From Lignipirellula cremea (GTDB taxonomy: Bacteria > Planctomycetota > Planctomycetia > Pirellulales > Pirellulaceae), in contig NZ_CP036433.1 in the NCBI RefSeq assembly GCF_007751035.1, positions 7,297,001 through 7,361,000 on the forward strand: a stretch of DNA of 64,000 nt, written 5' to 3'. Under the pieces are notes generated by a model that searched no databases, had not been told where the DNA came from, and saw only the letters and a list, made by a program, of their open reading frames with translations. Positions 37,229 to 46,726 of this stretch are shown piece by piece. The position numbers were made by a program, and so were the translations under genes. How positions within the stretch are numbered: the first letter of the stretch is position 1; every line of letters starts with the position of its first letter.

Positions 37229-37295
37229 GGATAGCTAATTCGAGCGAAGCCAGATTTGGCTGTCGACGATTTTTCAAGTCCGAAGGGATCGTGAG

Positions 37296-37745
37296 ATGAC
37301 AGCGCTAGCGACTGTCGGCAATCTAATTCGTGTTACGCCGTGCGACGATATTCAGTACTGGCGTCACGAAAATGAAAGCTGGGAGTTCATCGACGACAGG
37401 TCGCCGTTTATCTTTCAAGTTGCAGGTTGGCTTGAAGACGGCCACATTCGTTACGGGCTCTACGGTCCAGTTGTTGAAGGCTCGAGACTGTATGGCAATC
37501 TGACCTGCTCACTCATTGTTCGAGAAGATGGTTGCGATTGGCGTGTCGAATCGCAGGGGACCGCCGCATTTAAGGTTGGCCCAAACGCTGCAAGGCGAAA
37601 CCATGGCTACGATTTTCGCCACCCCGATGGGACAAAGATTGAGGGGTTCCCCCGGCTGTCTCGATTTGGTGAGGTTGTTGTCGTCAACGCTCAATCAACT
37701 TGCACCGGCTATCGTCCCCCTGCTCCAATCTCGACGAAGTCGTAG
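37296..37745 (+). CDS. hypothetical protein, immunity-like context
   Basis: 149 residues, soluble. The sequence includes DDIQYWRHENESWEFIDDRS and HIRYGLYGPVVEGSRLYGNL, which suggests a small beta-rich protein. AGGGA precedes the ATG; a GTG five bases upstream is an alternative. Lower GC than the surrounding chromosomal genes is noticeable by eye. It precedes the SUKH gene by 48 bases on the same strand, so the two may be expressed together. Confidence 0.55.
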   Translation: MTALATVGNLIRVTPCDDIQYWRHENESWEFIDDRSPFIFQVAGWLEDGHIRYGLYGPVVEGSRLYGNLTCSLIVREDGCDWRVESQGTAAFKVGPNAARRNHGYDFRHPDGTKIEGFPRLSRFGEVVVVNAQSTCTGYRPPAPISTKS

Positions 37746-37793
37746 CAAAACAGTTGGCGATGGTGAACCGGTGACAACGAGAGGGAAAAGCCT

Positions 37794-38465
37794 GTGAGCC
37801 GCGCTTCCGAAGAAAACGATGTCGAGACAATTCGCGAAATGCTGCGCGAGTTTTACGCGGCGGCGATTGAAAACGACCATCCCTGTCTGCGACTCGATGC
37901 AGAGGAAGTTCCGGCGGGGATGGCCGAGGATGTCGAGGATGACGGATCGGTGCTATGGAAAATGATCCCTTCGACGACTTCGCCTGCCGAGATCCGACGC
38001 CTTGAATCAGGGTTGCGTTGCCCTTTGCCGCCGATGTATCGAGCGTACCTGCGATCCTATTTTCACCTGTTCGAGCATCTCGTCGCTTTTGACAGCAGCC
38101 ATGGGAAGGGTGGAGTCGGATTCGCCCGAATGACGCCTGATGACCCATTCCCGACGTTTCGGCATGCGAATGGTGAACTTGCGAGTAGCTTTGAGGCCGG
38201 ATTAGCACGCCGTTTGTTTGATCTCGGTTTCTTGCTGATCGGTTGGAGTATCCATGATCGTCTCGCCTTCGATACCCATTTCTCGGACGCCGAGGGGGAC
38301 TACGAGATCGTTGCGATTAGCCATGCACTAGGAGATGAGTTTTTCGAAAGCATTACGAGTCCACCACTTCCATTTGAACTTGAGGACGTATCGCTGCACA
38401 CGCAGCCCGTCTGCGACTCGTTTCGAAAGCTTGTCGACGTCTACTTCCGGTATCCGGTCCGATAG
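37794..38465 (+). CDS. SUKH (SMI1/KNR4) family immunity protein
   Basis: 223 residues with a GTG start behind GAGAGGG. The segment PAEIRRLESGLRCPLPPMYR then AYLRSYFHLFEHL is the SMI1/KNR4 signature. SUKH proteins neutralise contact-dependent or polymorphic toxins by binding them in the cytoplasm. No toxin gene is next to it, so it is an orphan. Its 3' end overlaps by 25 bases a degraded small gene on the opposite strand. Confidence 0.7.
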   Translation: MSRASEENDVETIREMLREFYAAAIENDHPCLRLDAEEVPAGMAEDVEDDGSVLWKMIPSTTSPAEIRRLESGLRCPLPPMYRAYLRSYFHLFEHLVAFDSSHGKGGVGFARMTPDDPFPTFRHANGELASSFEAGLARRLFDLGFLLIGWSIHDRLAFDTHFSDAEGDYEIVAISHALGDEFFESITSPPLPFELEDVSLHTQPVCDSFRKLVDVYFRYPVR

Positions 38466-38689
38466 CAGTTGGATCTGGGAGCTTGTAAGGTGATCCAGTT
38501 CGCCGCCAACCAATCTCGCTCCGCCGCAAGCGCTTCCGACCTTCGCCCAAACGGACCCAGCACCGGACCGCCGACCGGCTCCAAGTCGGCCGTCCATCTG
38601 CCGTCGCTGGTGGGCTCGACATGACTGCCGCGGCGGATGGTCAGCTTGCCGAATGTGGCGAGATTGATCGCTTCGTCATAGAAGCGCAA
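38441..38689 (-). pseudogene. degraded paralogue of the small gene at 39389-39634
   Basis: 82 codons from a TTG. The block FYDEAINLATFGKLTIRRGS then HVEPTSDGRWTADLEPVGGP closely follows the intact paralogue at 39389-39634 (VYDEAIDLSNLGVVSIRRAS). The first ~13 residues of the paralogue are missing, and the last ~14 codons (QAPRSNCYRTGYRK) have no counterpart and run into the SUKH gene. Both ends therefore look truncated. Confidence 0.55.
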
Positions 38690-38840
38690 GGCCTCGCGGG
38701 AAATGGCGTGACACTGGATAAACCAGCCGCTAACATTCGACTTGCAACAATCGGCTGCCTGCGCATGAGGCCGCCAATGTGCCGCCTACAGTTGAAAGGC
38801 GTAAATCTCATAACAGCCAAGTTTGGTGAATAGAAACGCG

Positions 38841-39341
38841 ATGCGAGAAACTGAGCAATACACGTGCCCGCATTGCGGGATGGTGGTTCGGGCTGGTGCG
38901 GACGACGCCTTCCGCAACGGGGATGTCCGCGTCTGTCCGGGCTGCCGCTGTCGGATGACGATCGACCTCCCCCTGCCGCCCTTGGATACCGCCCCGTACG
39001 GAAACTCGTTGGCCGAACGGGTAGCCGACTTCCTCTTGGCCGGCGGGGAGATCCCTGGCCGCCACCCGTATTTCCATGGCGTGTGTCTGGCCCAACTCGA
39101 CGGGGCGTTCCTCTACGGGTACGCGCACGATAGTGGGGGGCCTGCGTTCTACGACACCACCCCCGTCATCCGCCGGCTCGAGAACAGAGCCGCCTTCGTC
39201 GCGTGGTTGAGCGCCCAGAGCGACAATCGTTTGAACCGTGCCCCGGACGCGGGGCTGAACTCGCCCGAGGAGGTCGGGATCACCCGGCGACTGCTGGAGG
39301 CGGCAGTAGGCCCCGATCCCGACGAACCCGGCGTTTCCTGA
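38841..39341 (+). CDS. zinc-ribbon hypothetical protein
   Basis: 166 residues from the ATG at 38841. The N-terminus carries a zinc ribbon (YTCPHCGMVV ... RVCPGCRCRM). The C-terminal part has FHGVCLAQLDGAFLYGYAHD and no recognised domain. No good ribosome-binding site is visible, so the start is uncertain; an in-frame TTG lies 18 bases upstream. Located among immunity-like genes on the same strand. Confidence 0.5.
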   Translation: MRETEQYTCPHCGMVVRAGADDAFRNGDVRVCPGCRCRMTIDLPLPPLDTAPYGNSLAERVADFLLAGGEIPGRHPYFHGVCLAQLDGAFLYGYAHDSGGPAFYDTTPVIRRLENRAAFVAWLSAQSDNRLNRAPDAGLNSPEEVGITRRLLEAAVGPDPDEPGVS

Positions 39342-39388
39342 TCGGCTTGCTCCGATGGGCTATACCGTAGGCAGTGGATGGAGGCCTG

Positions 39389-39634
39389 TCAGGCGTATGG
39401 CGAGAGCCAGTGATCCGCCAACCATTGACGTTCGGCATCCAAGGCGTTTGATCGACGGTCAAACGGCCCCAGCATGGGGCCGCCAACTGGCCCCAGGTCC
39501 GCCGTCCATCTGCCGTTGCTGGTCGGCTCCACATGACTTGCGCGACGAATGGAAACGACGCCCAGATTGCTCAAGTCGATTGCTTCGTCGTACACGCATC
39601 GCCCTTGTCCTTGGGCGTTGATGATGATCTCCAT
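39389..39634 (-). CDS. small conserved hypothetical protein
   Basis: 81 residues with a very strong AGGAGG site seven bases before the ATG. It starts EIIINAQGQGRCVYDEAIDL, then SIRRASHVEPTSNGRWTADL, VGGPMLGPFDRRSNALDAER. A truncated paralogue lies 0.7 kb away. The first residues resemble the small DUF2997 protein at 58480-58674 in size and opening (an EIII/EIIV start). It lies 11 bases downstream of the DUF3150-like gene, so the two form an operon. Confidence 0.65.
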   Translation of the reverse strand: MEIIINAQGQGRCVYDEAIDLSNLGVVSIRRASHVEPTSNGRWTADLGPVGGPMLGPFDRRSNALDAERQWLADHWLSPYA

Positions 39635-39645
39635 AACACCCTCCT

Positions 39646-40590
39646 TTATCGAGGTCGCCGCAGAATGTTGCGGCGGGGACGATCGACCAGCAAGCCGTCC
39701 AGGGACGACTGCACCGTCGCCAGCTGGGTGGCGATCTGCTGCCGCAGTTCTCCGCTATCGCGCAGCGCTTGCGGGGCGACGCCGCTGACGATGCCTTGCG
39801 CCCGGGTGACGAGTTCGTCGAGCTGTTCGTTGGAACGGACGTTCAGCGCCCTAAACCGCTCGAAAAACTGCGTCATGTTGTCGACGGCCGAGTCGCGAAA
39901 GACTTTGGGCTTGCCGTCTTCCTGACCGCCGAGCCGTTCGGTCAGATGCTCGACCAGCCTGGCCAGCTCTTCCATGAACGCCGCTTCGGCCAGCTGCACG
40001 GCCTGGTCGAAACGCGACTGCACCCGGCGACATTCCTGTTCGTAAAGCGCCGGGCTCAACTGCCGCAAATAGTCCGGCGGTTCGACGCTGGGGTAGTCAT
40101 GCTCGATGCCAAACAGTCCCACCAACGTCGCCGGGTAATCGCCGTTGTCGAACAGATCGCCGAGCCGATCCCGAGCCGCCGCCCGCAGCTCGTCGTAATG
40201 CCGATCCAGTTCAGCGACGGCGTCGTCCAGCTCTTCGCCAAAGGCGGCGATCTGCTCATCGAAGCGGGCAATCGCATCCTGCCGGATCAGCCGCACGCCC
40301 GGCTCGGGGTACGGCAGCGACACGCCTTTCCAGTACGCGACGGCCCTACCCCGGATCGCCGTTACGGCCTTGAACGCCGGGTGCGACGTATCCAGCAGCT
40401 TCTTGCCGGCCGAGAGAAACTTGCCTTCGGCCCCGAACGAGTCGGCAGCCTGGTTCTTCTGCTGCGAGTTGAGCGACTTGCGGACACCGAGCCAGGTGAA
40501 GCTCAGCCGGGCGGCGGCCATGGTGGTGCGGAGTCGGTCGCTCGGCGAGGCAGTGTGATGGGCGCGAGGTTCATCCAACAATGAGGTCAT
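39646..40590 (-). CDS. DUF3150-like helical protein
   Basis: 314 residues from the ATG at 40590 (GGGAG upstream). Highly helical, with coiled-coil-like stretches (FDEQIAAFGEELDDAVAELD, LARLVEHLTERLGGQEDG). The order SFTWLGVRKSLNSQQ, then a long helical middle, recalls DUF3150 proteins of phages and plasmids, which are often linked to MoxR/VWA-type ATPase systems. That assignment is by eye. It precedes the small gene at 39389 and faces away from the kinase gene. Confidence 0.5.
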   Translation of the reverse strand: MTSLLDEPRAHHTASPSDRLRTTMAAARLSFTWLGVRKSLNSQQKNQAADSFGAEGKFLSAGKKLLDTSHPAFKAVTAIRGRAVAYWKGVSLPYPEPGVRLIRQDAIARFDEQIAAFGEELDDAVAELDRHYDELRAAARDRLGDLFDNGDYPATLVGLFGIEHDYPSVEPPDYLRQLSPALYEQECRRVQSRFDQAVQLAEAAFMEELARLVEHLTERLGGQEDGKPKVFRDSAVDNMTQFFERFRALNVRSNEQLDELVTRAQGIVSGVAPQALRDSGELRQQIATQLATVQSSLDGLLVDRPRRNILRRPR

Positions 40591-40772
40591 ATTTGGGTCT
40601 CCCAAGAAATGAGAAAGGCCGGACGATAGCCAAGATGGCCACTTTTCGGCACGAAATGCTTAACAGAAGTTCAACACTTTGCTCGAAGACGGAACAGCAA
40701 CTACCACCCCCCTTCCGAAGCAGGTAGACTAAAAAACCTAGTCGCTACGAGTTTCGAGACACGGGCCGCACC

Positions 40773-43700
40773 ATGGATCAATCCGCCAACCTCCGCGAAC
40801 AGCTGGATCTGATCGCCGACGAGTTTGAGGCGGCCTGGCGATCAGGCGAGCGTCCCCGGATCGAGGACTATCTGGAACGTCTCTCGGTCGCGCAGCGGGG
40901 CGAGTTGTTTGAGGAACTGCTGGCGGTGGAAGTCGAGCTTCGCCGCGCTGCGGGCGAAACCGTGGCGGCCGAGCAGTACCAGACCCGCTTCTCCGAGCAC
41001 GGTGAGCGGATCAGCCGGGCGTTCGAGCTGGCCGAGAGCCGCTCGCAAAGCAGTCGGGAGGAAGGCGTACTGGAAACGCACTCAGTGGTTGGTGCGGCCC
41101 CCGACGAAACCGACTCCACGATCGCTGTGACCATGGGCGGCGACGGCGCTGAAACCAAGACCAATGCCGTCCTTCAATTTGGCAGGTATCGCGTCGAGAA
41201 GCTGCTGGGCAAGGGCGGCTTTGGCGAAGTGTATCTGGCCGTGGACGAAGAGTTGCGGCGGCAGGTCGCGGTCAAGGTGGCTTCTAGGGTCATTGGCGAC
41301 GCCGATGCCGACGCCTACCTGAGCGAGGCCCGCATCGTGGCTACGCTGGATCATCCGCACATCGTGCCGGTGTACGACGTGGGCCGCGCCGCCAAGGGGC
41401 AAGTGTATGTCGTATCGAAGTACATCGAAGGGAGCGATCTGGCCGAGCGATTGCATAGCGACCGTCCGCTACCTCGCCGGTCGGTCGAGTTGATCGCCAC
41501 GCTGGCCGACGCCCTGAATTATGCCCACACACAGGGACTGGTGCACCGCGACGTCAAACCAGGCAACATTCTCCTCGACCTGCAAGGTCAAGCGTACTTG
41601 TGCGACTTCGGGCTGGCCCTACAGGAGGAGCAATACGGCCAGGGACCGACTTTTGCCGGAACTCCGGCCTACATGAGTCCTGAACAGGCCCGCGACGAAG
41701 GGCATCTGGTCGATGGCCGCTCGGACATCTACTCGCTGGGCGTCGTGTTGTACGAGCTGCTTACCGGCCAGCGTCCGTTCAGCGGCGGCATCAGCGAACT
41801 GCTGACGCAAGTGGCGCACAGCGAACCCAAACCGCCGCGGCAAATCGACGATTCACTGCCGCCGGAACTGGAGCGGATTACGCTCAAGTGCTTGGCCAAG
41901 CGAGCCAGCGATCGTTACACCACCGCGGCAGATCTGGCCGAGGATCTGCGGGCGTTCCTGGCAGGCAAGACGGCGGAGCAGCAGCACGAGGCAAGAATCG
42001 TACCCAAGGGGCTGAGAAGCTTTGACGCGAGTGACAGCGACTTCTTCCTGGACCTGCTGCCGGGCGCTCGCGACCGCAGCGGCCTGCCCGACAGTATTAC
42101 CTTTTGGAAGCGGCGGCTGGAGGATCGCGATCCCGACCAGACCTTTCGCGTGGGATTGATGTACGGTCCCAGCGGTTGCGGCAAGTCGTCGCTGGTCAAA
42201 GCAGGGCTGCTGCCGAAGCTCGCCGAAAACGTCCGCACGGTTTACATCGAAGCGACGGCGAACGAAACCGAAACCCGGTTGTTGGCGGGTCTGCGCAAAG
42301 CGTGCCCGGAACTACCCCAGGACATTTCGCTGAAAGAAGCCATCGCCCGCCTGCGACTGGGGCAGAGCACCCGCGCCTCGCGCAAGGTGGTGCTGATCAT
42401 TGACCAGTTCGAGCAATGGCTGTACGCCCGCAATGATTACAGCAACACCGAGCTAGCCGACGCTTTGCGGCAGTGCGACGGCGGCAACGTGCAGGCGGTG
42501 GTGATGGTGCGCGATGATTTTTGGCTGGCGGTTAGCCGTCTGTTTCTCGATCTCGACATTCGGCTGTTGGATGGCGAAAACAGCAAGCTGGTCGACCTGT
42601 TTGACCTGCTGCACGCCCGGAAGGTGCTGGCCGAGTTCGGCCGCGCTTTCGGCCGCCTGCCGGACAACCTGGGGCAACTCGACGGCGAACAGGAGCGATT
42701 CCTGGATGATGCGGTGACAGGACTTGCCACCGACGGCAAGGTGATCTCGGTGCGACTGGCGCTTTTCTCCGAGATGGTGAAAGGGAAAGCCTGGACGCCC
42801 GAAACCTTGAAACAACTGGGCGGCATCTCCGGCGTGGGGCTGGCGTTTTTGGAAGAAACATTTAGCGCCTCGTCGGCTCCGCCCGCGCATCGGCATCACC
42901 AGCGTGCGGCCCGGGCGGTGCTGCAAGAGTTGCTGCCAGGCGAAGGTACAAACATCAAAGGCCACTGGCGGTCGCAGCAGCAACTGCTGGCAGCCTCGGG
43001 CTACGCCAGTCGCGAACGGGACTTTGGCGATCTGCTGCGGATCCTGGACACCGAACTGCGGCTGATCACGCCCACGGACCCGGAACGCGCAGCGGCCGAG
43101 CAGGAAGCCAGCGAGGCTGCTGGCGTCAAGGCCGAAGGCGGTTCGCATTTCCAGCTCACGCACGACTACCTGGTGCCTGCGCTTCGCGAATGGCTGACCC
43201 GCAAACAAAAAGAGACCCGTCGCGGCCGCGCGGAACTACGACTCGAAGAACGGGCGGCACTGTGGAACGTCAAACAGGAAAATCGCTACCTGCCGAATTT
43301 GTGGGAATGGGCGAACATCCGAGTTCTCACGAACAAACGAAAGTGGTCCGCGCCGCAGCAACAAATAATGCGCAAGGCGGCCCGCGTGCATCGAATTCGC
43401 GGTGAATTGACAATCGGCATCCTGCTCGTAGCGGGAGTCGTGATGGGACGTATCTGGGCGGCGGATCAATACGAGCGACTGCAACAGGCCGTAGAGACAC
43501 TGGCCAATGCACCCGACTCCAGAATCCCCAGCGCGATAGACAATCTCGGCGACTTTCCCCGTAGTATGGTGCTTGCGGAACTCAAGAAACAGTTCTCAGA
43601 TAACCAGGACAGTCGGCTACAGGCATTGGCCATGATCGAGAATGGAAAAGTCAAAGAACAGTTCGTCGATACGTCAAGTCGGAGACTGGCGTTGTCCTGC

Positions 43701-44996
43701 GGTCTGGCCGAATATGGAGAGGTCAAAGTTGATTTCCTACTGTCAAGCCTATCCACACGTTCCGCCGGGTGCGAAATCATCGTCGCCGCTTTCGCTAAAC
43801 TACCGAAGGAAGATCGCCAGAAAGTGATTCGTCGCCATGTGAGTTGGTCGCCAGAAGCAAAGGCCAAAATGGCGATTGTGGCCTTACATTTGGGCGAGTC
43901 GACCAACGCCAGCGAGATTCATCGGATCGAAGGGCGCAACGACCCGACACAGCAAACAGTATTTGTGCATGACGTTTTCCCCACATGGCATGGTGACTTG
44001 CTCCACTTGGCGGACGAACTTCAAGACATTGAGGACGGACCGCTTCGCTCGGGTATCGCGCTTTCGATCGGAAACATTTTTGGTCGCCAACTGGTTGGTA
44101 CTGCAAAGGATCGCTGGGCGCAAATACTGTCCACCTGGTACCAGGAAGCCTCCGACTCCGGCACACACAGCGCGGCTGGCTGGGCGCTGAAAAAAGTGAG
44201 TCGTCAACCGTCGCTCACTCCCGACACTAGCGACCCGACAGATCGCGACTGGAAGATCACCCCGCACGGCTTCACAATGGTTCGGATTCCCGCCGGTCAG
44301 ATTGAGATACGTCATGAGGACAACAGGCAGAAAAAACTGATAAAATTGACCAGCGACTTCTGGCTCAGCGACGTCGAGGTTTCCGTGGGCTTGTTTCAGG
44401 AGTTTATGGACGACAAGACGTACACGGAACTCAAGCCGGGGCGTTGGGCCGTTTACAGCAAAACCAATGCCACACCCAAATGTCCGGCTCAGGAAATGAG
44501 CTGGGAAGACGCGGTGCTGTTTTGCAATTGGCTCACCAGCAAGGAACAGGGGCGGACGCCCTGTTACAAGATTGAAGTGATCGAAGGAACGAATGCTGAA
44601 TCAAGGATGACCTTGAAGTGCCAGCTATTACCGGAGGGTACGGGTTATCGCCTGCCCACGGATGCCGAATGGGAATACGCGTGCCGGGCAGAAACTACGA
44701 CACGTTTCTGCTTTGGCAGCGATGGTTCAAAGTTGTCACATTACAGTCAGGTTGACTCATTGGGCACCGCTTATGTTGGATCACGAATGTGTAATCGCTG
44801 GGGACTGTTCGACATGCACGGAAACGTGGCTGAATGGGTGTGTGATCGAGACAAAGATTCAGACCTCCGCCCGGTGATCCGCGGTGGAAGCTTCTTCGGT
44901 GCCGCCAGTGGTTGCCAGTCGTCGAAGCGTGAACTGAGCTACCCGTCATATCGGAGCCACGAAGTGGGGTTCCGCGTGGCAAGCGGAGCGGAATAA
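40773..44996 (+). CDS. Ser/Thr protein kinase fused to a STAND-type NTPase and a formylglycine-enzyme-like domain
   Basis: 1407 residues in four parts. (1) Kinase, about 137-400: glycine loop GKGGFG (146-151), VAVK Lys168, HRDVKPGN with HRD 258-260, DFG 278-280, SPE 302-304; complete and probably active. (2) NTPase, about 420-860: P-loop GPSGCGKSS (465-473) and Walker B VVLIIDQFEQ (539-548). (3) One membrane helix, about 877-895. (4) FGE/SUMF1-like domain, about 1165-1407: RLPTDAEWEYACRAET, LFDMHGNVAEWVC, PVIRGGSF. The kinase and NTPase should be cytoplasmic and the last domain outside. FGE-like domains of this kind often lack catalytic cysteines and serve as binding modules. No partner gene is adjacent. 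Confidence 0.9.
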   Translation: MDQSANLREQLDLIADEFEAAWRSGERPRIEDYLERLSVAQRGELFEELLAVEVELRRAAGETVAAEQYQTRFSEHGERISRAFELAESRSQSSREEGVLETHSVVGAAPDETDSTIAVTMGGDGAETKTNAVLQFGRYRVEKLLGKGGFGEVYLAVDEELRRQVAVKVASRVIGDADADAYLSEARIVATLDHPHIVPVYDVGRAAKGQVYVVSKYIEGSDLAERLHSDRPLPRRSVELIATLADALNYAHTQGLVHRDVKPGNILLDLQGQAYLCDFGLALQEEQYGQGPTFAGTPAYMSPEQARDEGHLVDGRSDIYSLGVVLYELLTGQRPFSGGISELLTQVAHSEPKPPRQIDDSLPPELERITLKCLAKRASDRYTTAADLAEDLRAFLAGKTAEQQHEARIVPKGLRSFDASDSDFFLDLLPGARDRSGLPDSITFWKRRLEDRDPDQTFRVGLMYGPSGCGKSSLVKAGLLPKLAENVRTVYIEATANETETRLLAGLRKACPELPQDISLKEAIARLRLGQSTRASRKVVLIIDQFEQWLYARNDYSNTELADALRQCDGGNVQAVVMVRDDFWLAVSRLFLDLDIRLLDGENSKLVDLFDLLHARKVLAEFGRAFGRLPDNLGQLDGEQERFLDDAVTGLATDGKVISVRLALFSEMVKGKAWTPETLKQLGGISGVGLAFLEETFSASSAPPAHRHHQRAARAVLQELLPGEGTNIKGHWRSQQQLLAASGYASRERDFGDLLRILDTELRLITPTDPERAAAEQEASEAAGVKAEGGSHFQLTHDYLVPALREWLTRKQKETRRGRAELRLEERAALWNVKQENRYLPNLWEWANIRVLTNKRKWSAPQQQIMRKAARVHRIRGELTIGILLVAGVVMGRIWAADQYERLQQAVETLANAPDSRIPSAIDNLGDFPRSMVLAELKKQFSDNQDSRLQALAMIENGKVKEQFVDTSSRRLALSCGLAEYGEVKVDFLLSSLSTRSAGCEIIVAAFAKLPKEDRQKVIRRHVSWSPEAKAKMAIVALHLGESTNASEIHRIEGRNDPTQQTVFVHDVFPTWHGDLLHLADELQDIEDGPLRSGIALSIGNIFGRQLVGTAKDRWAQILSTWYQEASDSGTHSAAGWALKKVSRQPSLTPDTSDPTDRDWKITPHGFTMVRIPAGQIEIRHEDNRQKKLIKLTSDFWLSDVEVSVGLFQEFMDDKTYTELKPGRWAVYSKTNATPKCPAQEMSWEDAVLFCNWLTSKEQGRTPCYKIEVIEGTNAESRMTLKCQLLPEGTGYRLPTDAEWEYACRAETTTRFCFGSDGSKLSHYSQVDSLGTAYVGSRMCNRWGLFDMHGNVAEWVCDRDKDSDLRPVIRGGSFFGAASGCQSSKRELSYPSYRSHEVGFRVASGAE

Positions 44997-45211
44997 ACCA
45001 ACGAAAGGTCTGGCAGAGTTTGAAAGCGGCGGTGAGGTCTCCAAGGTGGTCCACGCCGAGGATAAATCGAAACGCGAAGCGTGGGTCAGCGATCAAGAGG
45101 CCGACCGGACGCGTGGACACGGTCATCCGCGGCGGGAATCGCTTGGCCCGAGCGGCTGAGCAAGCCGGGAGCTGGTCCGCCTCGGGACGGGAGACGGCGA
45201 CTGCGGCGGTT

Positions 45212-45430
45212 GGATATTTCCAAAACAACCGCCAGCGGATGCGTTACGACGAGTATCTCTCGCAAAGCTATCCAATCGGCAGCGGTATCGCAGAAGGACC
45301 TTGCCGTACCCTAGCGAAAGACCGACTTGAGAGCACGGGCGTCTTCCCGGCGCGCAGGCAATGCTCAAAACAAGGGCCCTCTATCCGGGAAGGCCGCATA
45401 GCCAGACATCTGGCGAATGTGGAAGTTAAT
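45212..45430 (+). pseudogene. ISKra4-family transposase, C-terminal remnant
   Basis: The frame reads GYFQNNRQRMRYDEYLSQSY then PIGSGIAEGPCRTLAKDRLE, the conserved end region of ISKra4 transposases. It then shifts frame, with PGAQAMLKTRALYPGRPH continuing in the next one. No start, no terminal repeats and no N-terminal part upstream. The 200 bases before it (45000-45210) hold no supported gene. Confidence 0.7.
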
Positions 45431-45465
45431 CGTATGCCAAGGTCTCACGAGACAACACAGGCAGT

Positions 45466-46425
45466 CTACGGCACTTGCGTAGGGTAGCCGTCACGACGTA
45501 TACCTAAAAAGGTATAAACTGTATCCTCAATTTGCTCTGAAACAAAGTGAACGCTTCCGTCACACATGGTGAACTGAGCCCCGCCAGGATGCTGACTGCT
45601 GAAACCGACGCGACCGTCCCGATTCGGCCCGTAGAAGACGATGCCAAGATTTTGCGGGGCTACCTCTGGCGACGAATAAGCAGCAGTAGCAGCAAAAGTG
45701 TAATCGCCATTGCCGGCGCCTGCCCAAGCGGTGTCACCGCCCGAATTCGGAAGATCGTACAAATCGTGGCCAACTTTGGGAGCGGGATTGCTGACTGACT
45801 TGTTGTGCCGCTCGCCAACCAGGAAGGTGTTCGCTGCACCATCGGTGATGTGCTTAAATCCAATGGCGCTGTTGGAAAATAGAACTCCACTGCCTTCGTG
45901 TGTGGAGTAAAAAACAGTGTGTTTATAAGGGTCTACAGAGGCCAGACCGTAGTTGCCAATGTAGCTCGCTCGGTGCATCTGGTGTGAGCCGCCCGAGAAA
46001 TACTGGATATTGCCTTTGGCTTTGTTATCCGAAGGGCAGATAAATGCCTTGAGTCGAACATGGGCTTTGTTAGCCGCGTTCCAACTAAAGAGACCTTCGT
46101 CCGAATAGATTTGGGGACGCATGAGGTTGTAAAGAGCGGATTGCTCGATGTGGGGCAAACAGTGCACAGCCCAACCGGTGCCGCAACGCGATGTACTTTT
46201 CTTTACTGTTAGCCCACTGCAAAAAGACTTATTTGCATCGGCGTAGCCCTGGAGTGCTAAACCAATTTGCTTTAAGCGACTTTGGCAGTTTGCGCGGCGG
46301 GCTGCTTCACGAGCCATTTGCACAGCCGGCAACAGCAATGCGACCAATGCACCAATGATCGCGATCACGACAAGGACTTCCACAAGTGTGAAACCGAGCC
46401 TACGAGATGAGAATTTGTGTAGCAT
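45466..46425 (-). CDS. DUF1559 prepilin-like protein
   Basis: 319 residues. The N-terminus has a type IV prepilin signal: RRLGFTLVEVLVVIAIIGAL, cleaved after Gly, then LLPAVQMAREAARR. The DUF1559 domain follows (CQSRLKQIGLALQGYADANK), ending in the H-x-DG-like block FTMCDGSVHFVSEQIEDTVY. This family is hugely expanded in planctomycetes. The proteins are thought to be pseudopilins of a type II-like secretion or surface structure. Complete in length, inside the island. Confidence 0.92.
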   Translation of the reverse strand: MLHKFSSRRLGFTLVEVLVVIAIIGALVALLLPAVQMAREAARRANCQSRLKQIGLALQGYADANKSFCSGLTVKKSTSRCGTGWAVHCLPHIEQSALYNLMRPQIYSDEGLFSWNAANKAHVRLKAFICPSDNKAKGNIQYFSGGSHQMHRASYIGNYGLASVDPYKHTVFYSTHEGSGVLFSNSAIGFKHITDGAANTFLVGERHNKSVSNPAPKVGHDLYDLPNSGGDTAWAGAGNGDYTFAATAAYSSPEVAPQNLGIVFYGPNRDGRVGFSSQHPGGAQFTMCDGSVHFVSEQIEDTVYTFLGIRRDGYPTQVP

Positions 46426-46726
46426 TTATTTCATTCCCCGAAAATAAAAATTGCACGAACACATCTAACTCAGATGCAGCGTAGCATCTCCTGCTGGTGA
46501 ATGCACCCCCGTTCGCGGGGATGCTCGCGATGGTCGTTCGAGGCGACAGCCACGCAACTAATCTTGGATTTGCTCCGCAAACTCCCAATAATACGCTGTG
46601 AATGCCGTGAATACTGGCGGACAGAATGAGTAGCGGTTTCAGAGCCGCTGCTCACGTGGATTCGCCGTAAGTCGTACCGCTGCTGACGTCCGTTCCGAGC
46701 GAGTGGAGGATAAAGCAAGACCGCCG
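46426..46726. other. intergenic, about 300 bases
   Basis: Presumably holds the promoter of the DUF1559 gene. No motif or supported gene seen. Confidence 0.4.

Noticed and set aside
45000-45210. Open frame with a VIRGG segment after the kinase gene, suggestive of a second FGE-like end
   Set aside because: Only five residues match, and no other FGE motif is in the frame.
46480-46560. Short GC-rich hairpins upstream of the DUF1559 gene, considered as CRISPR or riboswitch
   Set aside because: No repeated units and no known aptamer pattern.
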